From: Bacteroides sp.
GTDB lineage: Bacteria; Bacteroidota; Bacteroidia; Bacteroidales; Muribaculaceae
Direction: 5' to 3'
DNA length: 64,000 nucleotides
NCBI GenBank assembly: GCA_023666905.1
Contig: JAMPBC010000004.1
Coordinates: 1 to 64,000, forward strand
In this document: piece by piece, positions 1 through 9,028 of the stretch
Layout of the letters: each line of letters opens with the position of its first letter
Numbering within the stretch: position 1 is the first letter of the stretch
Translations under genes and position numbers: made by a program
The notes under the pieces: generated by a model
The model's database searches: none
Seen by the model: only the letters and a program-made list of their open reading frames with translations
What the model was told of the DNA's origin: nothing

Positions 1-55
1 CACCGAGATATGCGACCTCAGCGTTAACATATATTATGGGACAGGCTCTTAATCT

Positions 56-901
56 TTAGAAACTGAACGATTGTTCGGATGTCAACATTATTTTGCTTTC
101 TCGTGCCGGTGACCAGCGGAAGCTTCTGATTATGGCATTGTCAATGTCCAACTCAACGGTGGTATCGTCCACACCGTAGCACACCAGATTGTCAATGGCC
201 GATGCGAGGTCAGTGCCCAATCTCAATCGCGATGGTGTTACATTCATGTTTTTTATTGTGGTTGTTTCTAACCACCAGTCCAGGGGGTATGCTCCATATC
301 TGTTATGGATGTCCTGGAAATCAATTGTGTCAATTGTGCAATAACTGAACTTAACATTTGAGTTTCCCTCAATTGTTAATTTTTTGCTTTCAAATTTGGA
401 TAAAGTATATCTTATTTCGGGTTCGGCCAACTTAACCAAATCAATCTTATTTCGAGGAACAAGAAGCACAATGGCCGTGTCTATGTTGAATGAAACGGAT
501 ACACGCCCACCTTTTTTGTTGGCGAGAGAACGGAAATCCATCCATATTTCCATTTCGTTTTTGTAGACATGATGTTTTAAAAAAGGCTTCCAGCGAGCTT
601 CGGCAATCAATTTCGGAGTGGTAACGGTGTCCGATTCAATTATTTTTATTTCAGGTAAAGGATTGTTGAAATATACCCGGACATTATCATCGCGGAATTC
701 CGTAAAATTAAGTGAGCTGAAGGGCTCCAGTTCAGTGGCTATGAATTCACTATCAGAGTTGTCCTGTGAAACGTCCACAGCAGTCATGTCCATGTGAATG
801 TTCTTTGAATTGCCGAAGTCAAACAAAAAGGCCGTAAGAGCCGAGAGACTTACTCCGCCCAAAACTACGGCGGCAATTATTATATATGTGGTCTTTTTCA
901 T
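56..901 (-). CDS. Single-pass membrane protein of unknown function, last gene of the ABC/GntR operon
   Basis: A 281-residue protein with one N-terminal hydrophobic segment (about residues 5-26) preceded by MKK. It is probably anchored in the inner membrane with the rest in the periplasm. The soluble part is rich in alternating beta-strand patterns and in N/D/T residues. That is faintly like the DUF2807/GIN beta-helix proteins often found beside GntR and ABC genes in Bacteroidota, but I cannot confirm the family. Its ATG overlaps the stop codon of the GntR gene by 4 bp (ATGA), so translational coupling is likely. It is the last visible gene of a four-gene operon, which suggests a sensor or accessory role for the transporter. 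The stop codon (TAA) is at 56-58, so the gene is complete. Confidence 0.75.
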   Translation of the reverse strand: MKKTTYIIIAAVVLGGVSLSALTAFLFDFGNSKNIHMDMTAVDVSQDNSDSEFIATELEPFSSLNFTEFRDDNVRVYFNNPLPEIKIIESDTVTTPKLIAEARWKPFLKHHVYKNEMEIWMDFRSLANKKGGRVSVSFNIDTAIVLLVPRNKIDLVKLAEPEIRYTLSKFESKKLTIEGNSNVKFSYCTIDTIDFQDIHNRYGAYPLDWWLETTTIKNMNVTPSRLRLGTDLASAIDNLVCYGVDDTTVELDIDNAIIRSFRWSPARESKIMLTSEQSFSF

Positions 902-1266
902 TTTGAGTCAAGGTAGTTGTTGTACATGTCTTTAAGCTGTTCGGGAGAGATGTTGAGCAAGCGAAGCTGGTGGAACACATTGCCCAGCTCCGATTCAAGA
1001 AACTCACTTCGCCGCATATCGGTGACGAGTTCAGTGGCATTTGGGGCTATAAAAAATCCAATGCCACGCTTGTTTGTCACCACCCCGCGTAGCGACAGAT
1101 ATTCGTAGGCACGCATCACAGTGTTTGCATTAACCTCGATTTCGGCAGCGAGAGTTCTTACGGACGGTATGCGGCTGTCAGGAGCGTACTCACCACTTAG
1201 AATATTATCGCAAATGCGGTCGGCGATTTGAAGGAATATTGCTTTGTTGTTTTCTTTAAAATTCAT
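898..1266 (-). CDS. GntR-family transcriptional regulator, YtrA subfamily
   Basis: A 122-residue regulator. The N-terminal winged helix-turn-helix covers about residues 10-75 and contains the GntR signature around IPSVRTLAAE and VNANTVMRAYEYL. The C-terminal part is only about 45 residues, which is the YtrA type: a short dimerisation tail with no large ligand-binding domain. I chose the ATG at 1266 over the upstream TTG and GTG codons because it starts at MNFKEN, as in relatives, and leaves a 2-nt gap after the permease stop. YtrA regulators usually repress their own ABC operon. The palindrome at 2948-2975 on the operon promoter is the obvious candidate operator. The inducer is unknown; cell-envelope-active compounds are a common theme for this subfamily. 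Confidence 0.93.
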   Translation of the reverse strand: MNFKENNKAIFLQIADRICDNILSGEYAPDSRIPSVRTLAAEIEVNANTVMRAYEYLSLRGVVTNKRGIGFFIAPNATELVTDMRRSEFLESELGNVFHQLRLLNISPEQLKDMYNNYLDSK

Positions 1267-1268
1267 TT

Positions 1269-2105
1269 TCACCAACGGTTAATTATTTCCATTTCCTTGA
1301 ATCGGAAAAATGATGTGACATAGCAGAAAATCACCACGGTCCACACCACTGCTTTCAGAATCAACGATACCACGCTGTCAGAATAGGCAACATACAATTG
1401 CGAAAATTTTCCCAAGCTCTCGGTGGTAAGATAGAAAATAAAAGCATAGGCAATGACCAGGACGCTGAGAAATATGAATGTTTTAACGAATGCGAATTTT
1501 GGCCAGACGGTTCCTCCAAGCAGAAAAAGAGCTTGACTGAGCAGGAGAAAATAAATCACAGCAGTGGTGCCGTTATTGCCTAACATGTCAGTGAACATGA
1601 TGTTGAAGTTCAGGAAGTGGACCATTGAAGGTTCCTGAACAATGGCTTTGAGAAAGGCCACCCTCACTGTTTCAGCAACTAAGCATGAACCTATGTACAA
1701 CAATGTACCCCCTATAATGTACACAATGCAGCGGGTGATGAATTTTTCAATGTTCCGCGATGGAAATGTTATCACCCCAAGGCGTCCCTGCTTTGAGCTC
1801 ATGTCGGAAAACGTGAGCGAAGCTGAAATTGAAATGAATAGGTAGGAACCGAAAATCATAGCGTTGAACATCGACAGCCATGCCGGATCCTTTTCCACGC
1901 CGGAAGATTCAGCTTCATATATGGCGGGGTAAAATGTGGTGTTGTAAGATTCATTAAAGCCCCACACAAATAGCAAAGCCATAAGAATCATCATGCCATA
2001 CATGGTGCCGGTCTTTAGAAGAAGACCGCGCCAGTTCTCTTTTAGATATTTATTAGTCAAGGCCGCTATGCGTGCCGGACTGAAAGAATCATTCATTGTC
2101 AGCAT
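1269..2105 (-). CDS. ABC transporter permease subunit (putative)
   Basis: A 278-residue polytopic membrane protein with about six hydrophobic segments, the first near residues 30-50 and the last near 245-265. It has no recognisable substrate motif. It lies directly downstream of an ABC ATPase with a 17-bp overlap, so the two form a transporter of the ABC-2-like export type that is typical of YtrA-regulated operons. The first ATG (2105) and a second ATG three codons later (2096) are both possible starts. The role is inferred from topology and neighbours; the substrate cannot be read from the sequence. Confidence 0.85.
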   Translation of the reverse strand: MLTMNDSFSPARIAALTNKYLKENWRGLLLKTGTMYGMMILMALLFVWGFNESYNTTFYPAIYEAESSGVEKDPAWLSMFNAMIFGSYLFISISASLTFSDMSSKQGRLGVITFPSRNIEKFITRCIVYIIGGTLLYIGSCLVAETVRVAFLKAIVQEPSMVHFLNFNIMFTDMLGNNGTTAVIYFLLLSQALFLLGGTVWPKFAFVKTFIFLSVLVIAYAFIFYLTTESLGKFSQLYVAYSDSVVSLILKAVVWTVVIFCYVTSFFRFKEMEIINRW

Positions 2106-2946
2106 GGTGGTGGTTGAATTGAGAGTTTAACAAAACGGGATTACTGAGGGCGAGTTCAAACAGTGTTTCAAGATTCACGCTCGTGTCTGAACCATCGGTG
2201 TTGGCTGTTATGACCTGGCTACCCTCGAGTCCGGGTTGCGTAAAGAGCGCACCGTCAATAACATCTTTATTGTCTGTGACAAAAAATTGCAGGCGGCGGC
2301 TTGTTTCGTCAATAGACTTGTTGAACAGCACCTCGTTACGGTTCATAATTATTACATGGTCAAGCAGCCGCTCTATGTCACGAACCTGATGGGTGGAAAT
2401 TATAATGGTGCGGTTGTCAGTCATTGCCGATGCTATGAACCGGCGGAAGCTTGATTTGCCGGGAATGTCAAGGCCATTTGTAGGTTCATCCATCAGCAGG
2501 AGCGATGTGTTGGTGGCGAGTGCAAAACACATATAAGCTTTTTTCTTCTGTCCCATTGATAGATTTCCCAGGTTATCTGTCAAACTCAGGTTGAAGGTTT
2601 CAAGATTGCGTTTTAAATCCTCTCTGGAAAAGTTGGGGAAAAACGGCTCATTCAATTTCACGTACTCCTCGAATGATATGGGTGGCAACGAAAACTCTTC
2701 CGGAACCAAAAACATGTCAGACAGTACTGAGGGCAAACGTCGGCGCGTATTTTTATCCTTGAACAGCACTTCTCCTTTCTTCGGCGTCAGTGCACCCGAA
2801 ATGAGATAAAGCAGGGTTGACTTGCCGGCTCCGTTGGGCCCGAGCAACCCGTAGATGCCCCCGGCTGGAATCTCAAGACTGAAATTCTCTATAACCGGAG
2901 CTTTGTGGCGTGAATAGCCAAATGTTACGTTATTAATTTTAAGCAT
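2089..2946 (-). CDS. ABC transporter ATP-binding protein
   Basis: A 285-residue ATPase subunit. The Walker A motif GPNGAGKST is at residues 36-44, the signature LSMGQ at about 129-133, Walker B LLLMDEPTNGLD at about 149-160, and the H-loop STHQ near 185. The last 60 residues are a family-variable tail ending in a histidine-rich stretch. It energises the permease encoded by the overlapping downstream gene, and the pair is probably an exporter. It is the first gene of the operon. Its ATG lies only 2 bp from a 28-bp palindrome and about 28 bp from a strong Bacteroidota -7 element, so expression is probably controlled at this promoter by the operon's own GntR protein. Confidence 0.95.
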   Translation of the reverse strand: MLKINNVTFGYSRHKAPVIENFSLEIPAGGIYGLLGPNGAGKSTLLYLISGALTPKKGEVLFKDKNTRRRLPSVLSDMFLVPEEFSLPPISFEEYVKLNEPFFPNFSREDLKRNLETFNLSLTDNLGNLSMGQKKKAYMCFALATNTSLLLMDEPTNGLDIPGKSSFRRFIASAMTDNRTIIISTHQVRDIERLLDHVIIMNRNEVLFNKSIDETSRRLQFFVTDNKDVIDGALFTQPGLEGSQVITANTDGSDTSVNLETLFELALSNPVLLNSQFNHHHADNE

Positions 2947-2947
2947 T

Positions 2948-2975
2948 GCGGTGTATTAGTATAATAGTACACCGC
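2948..2975. promoter_or_regulatory. 28-bp palindromic operator, probable YtrA-type GntR binding site
   Basis: The two 14-nt arms, GCGGTGTATTAGTA and its mirror GCGGTGTACTATTA, match at 12 of 14 positions; the outer eight bases (GCGGTGTA) match perfectly. The site sits between the -7 element (2975-2982) and the ATG of the ABC ATPase gene, covering the expected transcription start near 2968. A repressor bound here would block initiation. The GTGTA...TACAC form resembles known YtrA-subfamily operators. The regulator is encoded in the same operon. Confidence 0.8.
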
Positions 2976-3004
2976 AAAAGTAATACAAAAATTCTTTTCT
3001 GCAA
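2975..3004 (-). promoter_or_regulatory. Bacteroidota-type promoter for the ABC/GntR operon
   Basis: On the minus strand a TTG (-33 box, plus-strand 3002-3004) is followed by 19 nt and then TACTTTTG (plus-strand 2975-2982), a perfect TAnnTTTG -7 box. The transcription start would fall inside the palindrome at 2948-2975, giving a leader of only about 20 nt. Confidence 0.75.
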
Positions 3005-3014
3005 CAAAAATTGC

Positions 3015-3052
3015 AAAAAAAAATCTGCGGTCCGTAATAAAGCCGCAGATTT
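3015..3052 (-). terminator. Rho-independent terminator after the SDDDD lipoprotein gene
   Basis: The stem AAATCTGCGG (3021-3030) pairs with CCGCAGATTT (3043-3052) around a 12-nt loop. On the minus strand it is followed by nine T residues. It separates the lipoprotein gene from the downstream ABC operon promoter. Confidence 0.85.
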
Positions 3053-3076
3053 CAGGATGAAAGCTGTTATGTTCTT

Positions 3077-3544
3077 TTATTCAAATGTGTGGTCCACTCT
3101 TTGGCCGGTCGACGGTGTTGCATCGGCAGGAATGTCGGCAGCATCGGCCACAACATGAATATTAACTTGACTGAATGCGCTTGCAAGCTCACAGCCCTCC
3201 TCGTAAATGGGCATGTAGATTTGCAGAACGTAAGCGCCTGTTTTCAGATTGTCAGTTGGCAGGTCAATGCCGTAGGGCATAACCGGGTTGGTGCCGAGTG
3301 GAACTGCATTTAGGAAGTAGCTTACAGGGCCGTTGGTGGCTTTGTGGCCTTCGCGGGCTGCAGTTACTGTTATGGCAGTGATTTTAAAGGTGTCAGGCTG
3401 AACAACGTAAATGTCGCCGTTTACCACCTGAGTGTTACCATAGGTGATGTCAATGTTCACCTGGGGCATGTCATCGTCATCGCTGCAAGCCGTGAATGTG
3501 GCAAGCAAGGGCAATGCCAAAAGGATGAATAACAGTTTTTTCAT
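3077..3544 (-). CDS. Lipoprotein of unknown function with a surface-export signal
   Basis: A 155-residue precursor with a type II signal peptide: MKKLLF, a hydrophobic core, then the lipobox FTAC with Cys20. The cysteine is followed immediately by SDDDD, which matches the lipoprotein surface-export signal reported for Bacteroides, so the mature protein is probably on the outside of the cell. The body is beta-rich, with phrases such as GAYVLQIYMPI suggesting an Ig-like fold; no family was recognised. I placed the start at 3544 because the ORF extends upstream into clpB (3579) without signal-peptide character. It lies 34 bp downstream of clpB and ends at a strong terminator, so it may be co-transcribed with clpB. 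Confidence 0.85.
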   Translation of the reverse strand: MKKLLFILLALPLLATFTACSDDDDMPQVNIDITYGNTQVVNGDIYVVQPDTFKITAITVTAAREGHKATNGPVSYFLNAVPLGTNPVMPYGIDLPTDNLKTGAYVLQIYMPIYEEGCELASAFSQVNIHVVADAADIPADATPSTGQRVDHTFE

Positions 3545-3578
3545 TGTGTGCATAGTATTATTATAATTGTGTAATGTT

Positions 3579-6170
3579 TCAGTTGTTGAATGTGAGAGCG
3601 TCATCCTTTACGTCAATAACAATCGGGCGGTCCTTATCCACTTTCTGAGCAAGGATGTCTTTTGACAACTGGTTGAGTACCAGTCTGTGAATGGCGCGTT
3701 TCACGGGACGTGCACCAAATTCGGGATCATAGCCCTCTTCGGCGAGATAATGCAATGCTGCGGGGGTGACTTCAAGTGTGACACCATTGGTGGCCAGCAT
3801 TTTTTGGATTCCCCGGATTTGCAAACCAACAATTTCTTCAATCTCCTTTTCGTTGAGAGGGGTGAACATAATTGTCTCGTCAATTCGGTTGAGGAACTCG
3901 GGCCGAATGGTTTGCTTGAGCATTTCAAGCACCTCGTTCTTGGTTTTCTCCACCACTTCAGCATGATTTTCGGGCGTCATTTTGGCAAAGTTGTCGCGAA
4001 TCACTGATGAACCCATGTTGGAGGTCATTATTATAATGGTGTTCTTGAAGTTGACCAAGCGGCCTTTGTTGTCAGTGAGTCGGCCGTCGTCAAGAACTTG
4101 AAGCAGAATGTTGAACACATCGGGGTGAGCCTTCTCGATTTCGTCGAACAGCACCACGGAATAGGGCTTGCGTCGCACGGCTTCGGTCAGTTGTCCTCCT
4201 TCATCGTAACCAACGTATCCCGGAGGCGCTCCAACCAATCGGCTCACGGTGTGCTTTTCCTGATACTCGCTCATGTCAATGCGGGTCATCATGTTCTCAT
4301 CGTCAAACAGATATTCGGCAAGGGCTTTTGCCAGCTCGGTTTTACCCACACCGGTGGTGCCGAGGAAAATGAACGAGCCAATGGGACGGCGCGGGTCGTT
4401 AAGACCGGCACGACTGCGGCGAACGGCATCGGCAATGGCGCGAATGGCTTCTTCCTGTCCCACGACACGATTGTGAAGTTCCGATTCCAGGTGGAGTAAT
4501 TTTTCTTTCTCACTTTGCACCATTTTGTTAACCGGAATTCCGGTCCAGCGCGAAACAACATCGGCAATGTCTTCGGCGTCAACCTCCTCCTTAATCAAAG
4601 CCTTTTCACCTTGCATCATGTGCAGCTGTTCCTGAATCTCGGCATTCTCCTGCTCTTTCTGCTGCACCTTGGAGTAACGGATTTCGGCCACCTTGGCATA
4701 GTCGCCCTCGCGCTCCGCACGGTCTGCGTCGAAGTTGAGCTGCTCAATGTCAATTTTGTTCTGCTGAATGCGGTTGATGAGGTCTTTTTCGGCACGCCAT
4801 TTGGCGGTATATTCCTTTTCTTCTTCTCGCATTTGGGCAAGTTCACGCTCAATGTCTTTCACCTTGGCCTTGTCGCCCTCGCGCTTAATGGCTTCGCGTT
4901 CAATTTCTTTCTGGGCAATCCGGCGGGTGATTTCGTCAAGGGCCTGCGGCACGGAATCAATTTCCAGACGCAGTTTGGAGGCTGCCTCATCAACAAGGTC
5001 AATGGCCTTGTCGGGGAGGAAGCGGTCAGTGATGTAGCGCTCGGACAATTGTACGGCTGCAATGATAGCCTCGTCGCGAATGCGCACTTTGTGGTGATTT
5101 TCGTAACGCTCTTTCAAGCCACGCAAAATGGCAATGGCGCTCATTTCATCGGGCTCATTGACCATAACTTTCTGGAAGCGGCGCTCCAAAGCTTTATCCT
5201 TTTCGAAATACTTCTGATACTCATCGAGTGTGGTTGCGCCAATGCTTCGGAGCTCTCCGCGGGCAAGCGCGGGCTTTAGGATGTTGGCTGCATCCATTGC
5301 ACCCTCACCCTTGCCTGCACCGACAAGAGTGTGGATTTCATCAATGAACAGAATTATTTCGCCATCGCTCTGGGTCACTTCGTTCACAATGGCTTTGAGG
5401 CGCTCTTCAAATTCGCCTTTATATTTGGCTCCCGCCACGAGTGCACCCATGTCGAGAGAGAAAATTTGTTTGCTTCGCAGGTTTTCGGGAACGTCGCCAC
5501 GCACAATTCGCTGAGCCAAACCTTCGGCAATGGCTGTTTTACCGGTGCCGGGTTCGCCAATGAGCATGGGGTTGTTTTTTGTGCGTCGGCTAAGTATCTG
5601 GAGCACGCGGCGAATTTCATCGTCACGTCCTATAACCGGATCAAGTTTACCGCTGCGGGCGCGTTCGTTGAGATTTATTGCATATTTGCTCAAGGCGTTA
5701 TATGTGTCCTCGGCGCTCTGGTCAGTGGCTTTTTTGCCTTTACGCAATTCTTCAATCGCGCTCTTGAGGTCGCGCTCGCTCAAGCCGGCATCCTTGAGAA
5801 TCGTCGATGCCGGAGAGTTGACCTCGAAAATGGCCAATAGTAGAGCCTCAAGCGTAACATATTCATCGCCCATTTTCTTGGCTATGTCAAGTGCATGCTG
5901 AAGCACGTCGTTTGAATAACGACTGAGATAAGGTTCGGAACCACCCGACACTTTTGGCAGGGTGCTTATTTCGCGCTCCACCTGTTGGTCCACAAGCTGG
6001 GCATTGACACCTACCTTGGCAAAGATGAACTTAAGAAGGCTTTCCCCTTCGGTGATTACCCCCTTAAGCAGGTGAACCGGTTCAATGGCCTGATTGCCAT
6101 TGCCCTTTGTTATTTCAAACGCCTTTTGTATGGCTTCCTGGGACTTGATGGTGAAATTATTGAAGTTCAT
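3579..6170 (-). CDS. clpB: ATP-dependent disaggregase ClpB (Hsp104 family)
   Basis: An 863-residue cytoplasmic AAA+ chaperone that dissolves protein aggregates together with DnaK. The order is a Clp N-domain repeat (about 1-145), AAA+ module 1 with Walker A GEPGTGKT near residue 205 and Walker B LFIDEIHT near 275, a long middle coiled-coil domain (about 400-525, K/E/R-rich), then AAA+ module 2 with GTTGVGKT near 605 and [11 protein letters not shown] near 675, and the C-terminal D2-small domain. The middle domain marks it as ClpB rather than ClpA or ClpC. Length is normal for the family. Upstream is a 196-bp divergent region shared with the DUF5106 gene; I could not assign a convincing promoter for clpB there. 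Confidence 0.98.
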   Translation of the reverse strand: MNFNNFTIKSQEAIQKAFEITKGNGNQAIEPVHLLKGVITEGESLLKFIFAKVGVNAQLVDQQVEREISTLPKVSGGSEPYLSRYSNDVLQHALDIAKKMGDEYVTLEALLLAIFEVNSPASTILKDAGLSERDLKSAIEELRKGKKATDQSAEDTYNALSKYAINLNERARSGKLDPVIGRDDEIRRVLQILSRRTKNNPMLIGEPGTGKTAIAEGLAQRIVRGDVPENLRSKQIFSLDMGALVAGAKYKGEFEERLKAIVNEVTQSDGEIILFIDEIHTLVGAGKGEGAMDAANILKPALARGELRSIGATTLDEYQKYFEKDKALERRFQKVMVNEPDEMSAIAILRGLKERYENHHKVRIRDEAIIAAVQLSERYITDRFLPDKAIDLVDEAASKLRLEIDSVPQALDEITRRIAQKEIEREAIKREGDKAKVKDIERELAQMREEEKEYTAKWRAEKDLINRIQQNKIDIEQLNFDADRAEREGDYAKVAEIRYSKVQQKEQENAEIQEQLHMMQGEKALIKEEVDAEDIADVVSRWTGIPVNKMVQSEKEKLLHLESELHNRVVGQEEAIRAIADAVRRSRAGLNDPRRPIGSFIFLGTTGVGKTELAKALAEYLFDDENMMTRIDMSEYQEKHTVSRLVGAPPGYVGYDEGGQLTEAVRRKPYSVVLFDEIEKAHPDVFNILLQVLDDGRLTDNKGRLVNFKNTIIIMTSNMGSSVIRDNFAKMTPENHAEVVEKTKNEVLEMLKQTIRPEFLNRIDETIMFTPLNEKEIEEIVGLQIRGIQKMLATNGVTLEVTPAALHYLAEEGYDPEFGARPVKRAIHRLVLNQLSKDILAQKVDKDRPIVIDVKDDALTFNN

Positions 6171-6310
6171 AATTAATTGTATATATGAAAAGAGGTATAA
6201 AACGGTTATTCAGTAAAAGTAGCTATCCCTTTAACAATCTTTGGGGAAACTTGGTTGGATTCAAGGCTAAAGTTTTTTGAAGCTTTATGTGAAATTTCGC
6301 CAAGATTTCT

Positions 6311-6318
6311 TATTTTTG
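6311..6318 (+). promoter_or_regulatory. Candidate -7 box (TATTTTTG) for the DUF5106 gene
   Basis: A perfect TAnnTTTG element lies 49 bp upstream of the ATG at 6367. No good -33 box is at the usual spacing, so the assignment is tentative. Confidence 0.45.
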
Positions 6319-6366
6319 TGGTTGCAAATATTTTGCCAAAACTTTACGATTTTTATAAAAACTGAA

Positions 6367-7320
6367 ATGAAGCATCTTATAATTTCTCTTCTCACCCTTA
6401 TTTCATCACTTGGAGTCATGGCTCAGGTCAACGGTGCTGTTTCTCAACAGTTTTTCCAGCTGCCCATTATTCCGGACTCCATTGAAAATTTCCAGCGTCG
6501 CTGCGATTACATGGTCACCCATTATTGGGATTTTTGTGACCTGAAAAAGGCATTTTCGTCACGTGACAAAATGGCACAAGCTTTTGACACTTACATATCA
6601 TTCATGCCATACGCTTCGGCCGATGCCGTGTATGCCTCTGTTGACAAGTTCATGGGCGACATCTCCAAGAATCCTGATAATGTATTGTTCATCACCCGCC
6701 TTGCCGAAGGTTCTTTGTATGCCGACACGGCCCAATATCAAAGCGAGGAACTTTACACTAGTTTCCTTGACAATGCTTTGAAAGTGAAAAAGCTTGACAA
6801 GGATGCGCGCACACATTTCCAACAACAAGCCAACATTTTGCATAACTCGCAGGAGGGAATGACCGCTCCGGAATTCGATTACGTGACATTGGATGGCGTT
6901 AAAGGCCATTTTGCTCCGGACTCCACTCAATTTGCCACGGTTATAATGTTCACCAAGCCCGGAAACTCCTACGCAGATATGGCAAAACTCCGTCTGTATG
7001 CCGACATCAAAACCTCGCAACTTGTGGAATCGGGACTGGTTAAAATCATTTGCATGGCCTTGAACGATGATAACGGAGCTCTTACCGAATCAAAGGGCTG
7101 GATTACCGGCTATGCTCCCGAGGCTGCCAATGTCTATGATTTACGGGTCATGCCAATGTTCTATATCATTAATTCCAAAGGAAAAATATTGAAGAAAAGT
7201 CCTGAGTTTGAGCCGCTGCTTGCCGTTATGCAACAGCTTCGCGTGCCTAAGAAAAAGGCGGTTTCGGAGCCTGCGCCGCAAGTACCCGTGGAGCTGGCAC
7301 CGGCTTCTGATAATGAATGA
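6367..7320 (+). CDS. Exported DUF5106 / thioredoxin-fold protein lacking the CXXC motif
   Basis: A 317-residue protein with a signal peptide (MKHLIISLL...GVMAQ, about residues 1-20). Residues about 25-165 resemble the DUF5106 helical domain that precedes thioredoxin-like domains in Bacteroidota. Residues about 170-290 have the thioredoxin layout: an APEFDYVTLDG opening strand, ATVIMFTKPG, and a VMPMFYIINSKGKIL strand with the expected cis-proline. Where a redox protein carries CXXC this one reads KPGNSYADM, so dithiol exchange seems impossible. The tail (about 290-317) is rich in Pro, Glu and Ala. I chose ATG 6367 because it begins the signal peptide; the upstream in-frame extension has none. 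The next gene, the DoxX-like one, starts 80 bp downstream. Confidence 0.85.
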   Translation: MKHLIISLLTLISSLGVMAQVNGAVSQQFFQLPIIPDSIENFQRRCDYMVTHYWDFCDLKKAFSSRDKMAQAFDTYISFMPYASADAVYASVDKFMGDISKNPDNVLFITRLAEGSLYADTAQYQSEELYTSFLDNALKVKKLDKDARTHFQQQANILHNSQEGMTAPEFDYVTLDGVKGHFAPDSTQFATVIMFTKPGNSYADMAKLRLYADIKTSQLVESGLVKIICMALNDDNGALTESKGWITGYAPEAANVYDLRVMPMFYIINSKGKILKKSPEFEPLLAVMQQLRVPKKKAVSEPAPQVPVELAPASDNE

Positions 7321-7400
7321 GTCTTTTCTCGCTCACCGAACAACTTTCACTGCATAACCATTTTAAATTACAGCGTAAAATCCAATATCCGACATTCATC

Positions 7401-7910
7401 ATGAGCAGTTTCAAAGATTCACTCATCCGACTATATCTCCGTTTCACCGGATTCTCCTACACAAACATGGCCCGACTTTTCATGCGCTTGTTTGTGGGAG
7501 TGATGTTCATGCAGTTCGGCATTCGGCAGCTCACCATGTATCACGAACTTGTCAACGAGTTCCCATCCATGTTGGGACTGTCGCCACAAGCATGTCTGGT
7601 GATAATGATTACCATTGAACTTGTTTGCTCGCTTTTGATTATGGTTGGCTTCCTGACTCGATTCGCAACCATTCCGGCCGTGCTGTCAATGACTGCTGCC
7701 GAAGTGTGGATTGCCAATGACCTTATGCCTCACATAAATCTCTGGGGCATTACATCCACCCAACCCGGTTATCTTCCGGTTATGTTCATTGGCATATTCC
7801 TGTTCCTGTTGTTGGCCGGACCCGGAAAAATTTCAGTGGATTATTTTCTTTCCATTTTCATCATATCCCGTCAGGGGCGCGACGAAAAGGAGGAATTGGA
7901 GGAGGTTTAA
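7401..7910 (+). CDS. DoxX-like integral membrane protein
   Basis: A 169-residue protein with four hydrophobic segments. The FMRLFVGVMFMQFGIRQL opening (about residues 25-45), the VIMITIELVCSLLIMVGFLTRF helix and the final FIGIFLFLLLAGPGKISVDYF helix follow the layout of the DoxX/DoxD-like family. These small inner-membrane proteins have often undefined functions, some linked to quinone redox or oxidative-stress complexes. The ATG at 7401 gives a sensible N-terminus; the in-frame upstream extension overlaps the preceding gene. Its stop is 17 bp from mnmA, so the two may be co-transcribed. It could be an accessory to the preceding thioredoxin-fold protein, but that is only context. Confidence 0.85.
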   Translation: MSSFKDSLIRLYLRFTGFSYTNMARLFMRLFVGVMFMQFGIRQLTMYHELVNEFPSMLGLSPQACLVIMITIELVCSLLIMVGFLTRFATIPAVLSMTAAEVWIANDLMPHINLWGITSTQPGYLPVMFIGIFLFLLLAGPGKISVDYFLSIFIISRQGRDEKEELEEV

Positions 7911-7927
7911 CGTTTTGCTAAGGAGAT

Positions 7928-9007
7928 ATGAGAGTAGCAGCATTGATTTCAGGAGGAGTGGACAGCGCGGTGGCCGTGCACCGCTTGGTGGAGCAAGGGC
8001 ACGACGTGAACTTGTTCTATATCCGCATTGGTCTTGATAACGGCGAAGGTGATTGCTCGGCCGAGGAGGACATTGAAATGTGTTCGCTCATTGCGCATCG
8101 TTATGGTCTTCCGTTGGAAGTGGTATCCTTACATCAGGAATATTGGGATAACGTGATGCAATATGCCCTTGATGCTGTTAAGCAAGGGCTTACTCCCAAC
8201 CCCGATGTGATGTGTAACCGCATGATAAAATTCGGCTTCTTTGAGCAGCGATGGGGCCATGAGTTTGACCGTACCGCAACGGGACACTATGCCACCACGG
8301 TGACTGTTGGCGACAAGGTGTTTCTTGGAACCGCGCCCGATCCTGTAAAAGACCAAACCGATTTCCTGTCGCGCATCACTTACGGGCAGCTCTCGCACCT
8401 CATGTTCCCTATTGGCGATATTCCCAAAAAGGATGTACGCGAAATTGCCCGCGAAGCAGACATGCCCAATGCCTATCGTCGCGATAGCCAGGGAATTTGC
8501 TTTTTGGGTAAGATAAACTATAATGATTTCCTGCGCCGCCATCTTGGCGAGAAACCCGGTGCCATTGTAGAGATTGAAACCGGTAAGAAACTCGGTGAAC
8601 ACAAAGGTTACTGGTTTCATACCATTGGTCAACGCAAAGGCCTCGGTCTTGGAGGAGGCCCCTGGTTCGTGGTGAAAAAATGTATCCCGGACAATGTGAT
8701 ATATGTGTCGCGCGGCTACGACACTGAAAAGCAATATGGCCGCCACTTGCACCTCGATGAAATGCACTGGATAACCCTTGATCCTTGGCCGGCTGAATGT
8801 TCCGGTGTGGAAATTGCTTTCAAGAATCGTCATTCGCCCGAATTTATGCCCGGTCGTTTAACTCGTGTGGCCGAAAGGGAGTATGTGGTGGAGAGCGATA
8901 AGAAAGTGCAAGGGATAGCGCCCGGACAATTCACATCCATCTATTCTCCTGACTGCAAATTGTGCTATGGTAGCGGAGTGATAACCGGCCGTAACGTTCA
9001 GTTGTGA
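7928..9007 (+). CDS. mnmA: tRNA-specific 2-thiouridylase MnmA
   Basis: A 359-residue cytoplasmic enzyme that thiolates uridine 34 of Lys, Glu and Gln tRNAs, using ATP and a persulfide donor. The PP-loop SGGVDSA is at residues 8-14. The catalytic cysteine lies in TPNPDVMC at Cys96 and its persulfide-bearing partner in QGICFLG at Cys191, both at the expected places. TGHYA (about 118-122) and the C-terminal beta-barrel region (about 280-359) are also present. Bacteroidales often carry two mnmA paralogues; this could be either. An AAGGAG run lies just before the ATG but only 2 nt away, which is very close for a Shine-Dalgarno site. Confidence 0.96.
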   Translation: MRVAALISGGVDSAVAVHRLVEQGHDVNLFYIRIGLDNGEGDCSAEEDIEMCSLIAHRYGLPLEVVSLHQEYWDNVMQYALDAVKQGLTPNPDVMCNRMIKFGFFEQRWGHEFDRTATGHYATTVTVGDKVFLGTAPDPVKDQTDFLSRITYGQLSHLMFPIGDIPKKDVREIAREADMPNAYRRDSQGICFLGKINYNDFLRRHLGEKPGAIVEIETGKKLGEHKGYWFHTIGQRKGLGLGGGPWFVVKKCIPDNVIYVSRGYDTEKQYGRHLHLDEMHWITLDPWPAECSGVEIAFKNRHSPEFMPGRLTRVAEREYVVESDKKVQGIAPGQFTSIYSPDCKLCYGSGVITGRNVQL

Positions 9008-9028
9008 AATGAATAACATGAAAAAGAT

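Noticed and set aside
1..55. A gene fragment at the left edge
   Set aside because: Fifty-five bases are too few to support a call; the neighbouring gene's stop is at 56-58.
4515..5279. A 254-codon open frame antisense to clpB
   Set aside because: It is the mirror of a highly conserved coding region with low stop density, has no family character and would overlap clpB completely.
7920..7925. AAGGAG before mnmA as a Shine-Dalgarno site
   Set aside because: It lies only 2 nt from the ATG, closer than the usual 5-9 nt, and Bacteroidota genes rarely use such sites. It may be chance.
8129..8833. A 234-codon open frame antisense to mnmA
   Set aside because: The mnmA reading frame has all catalytic motifs; the antisense frame shows no domain, signal peptide or start context.
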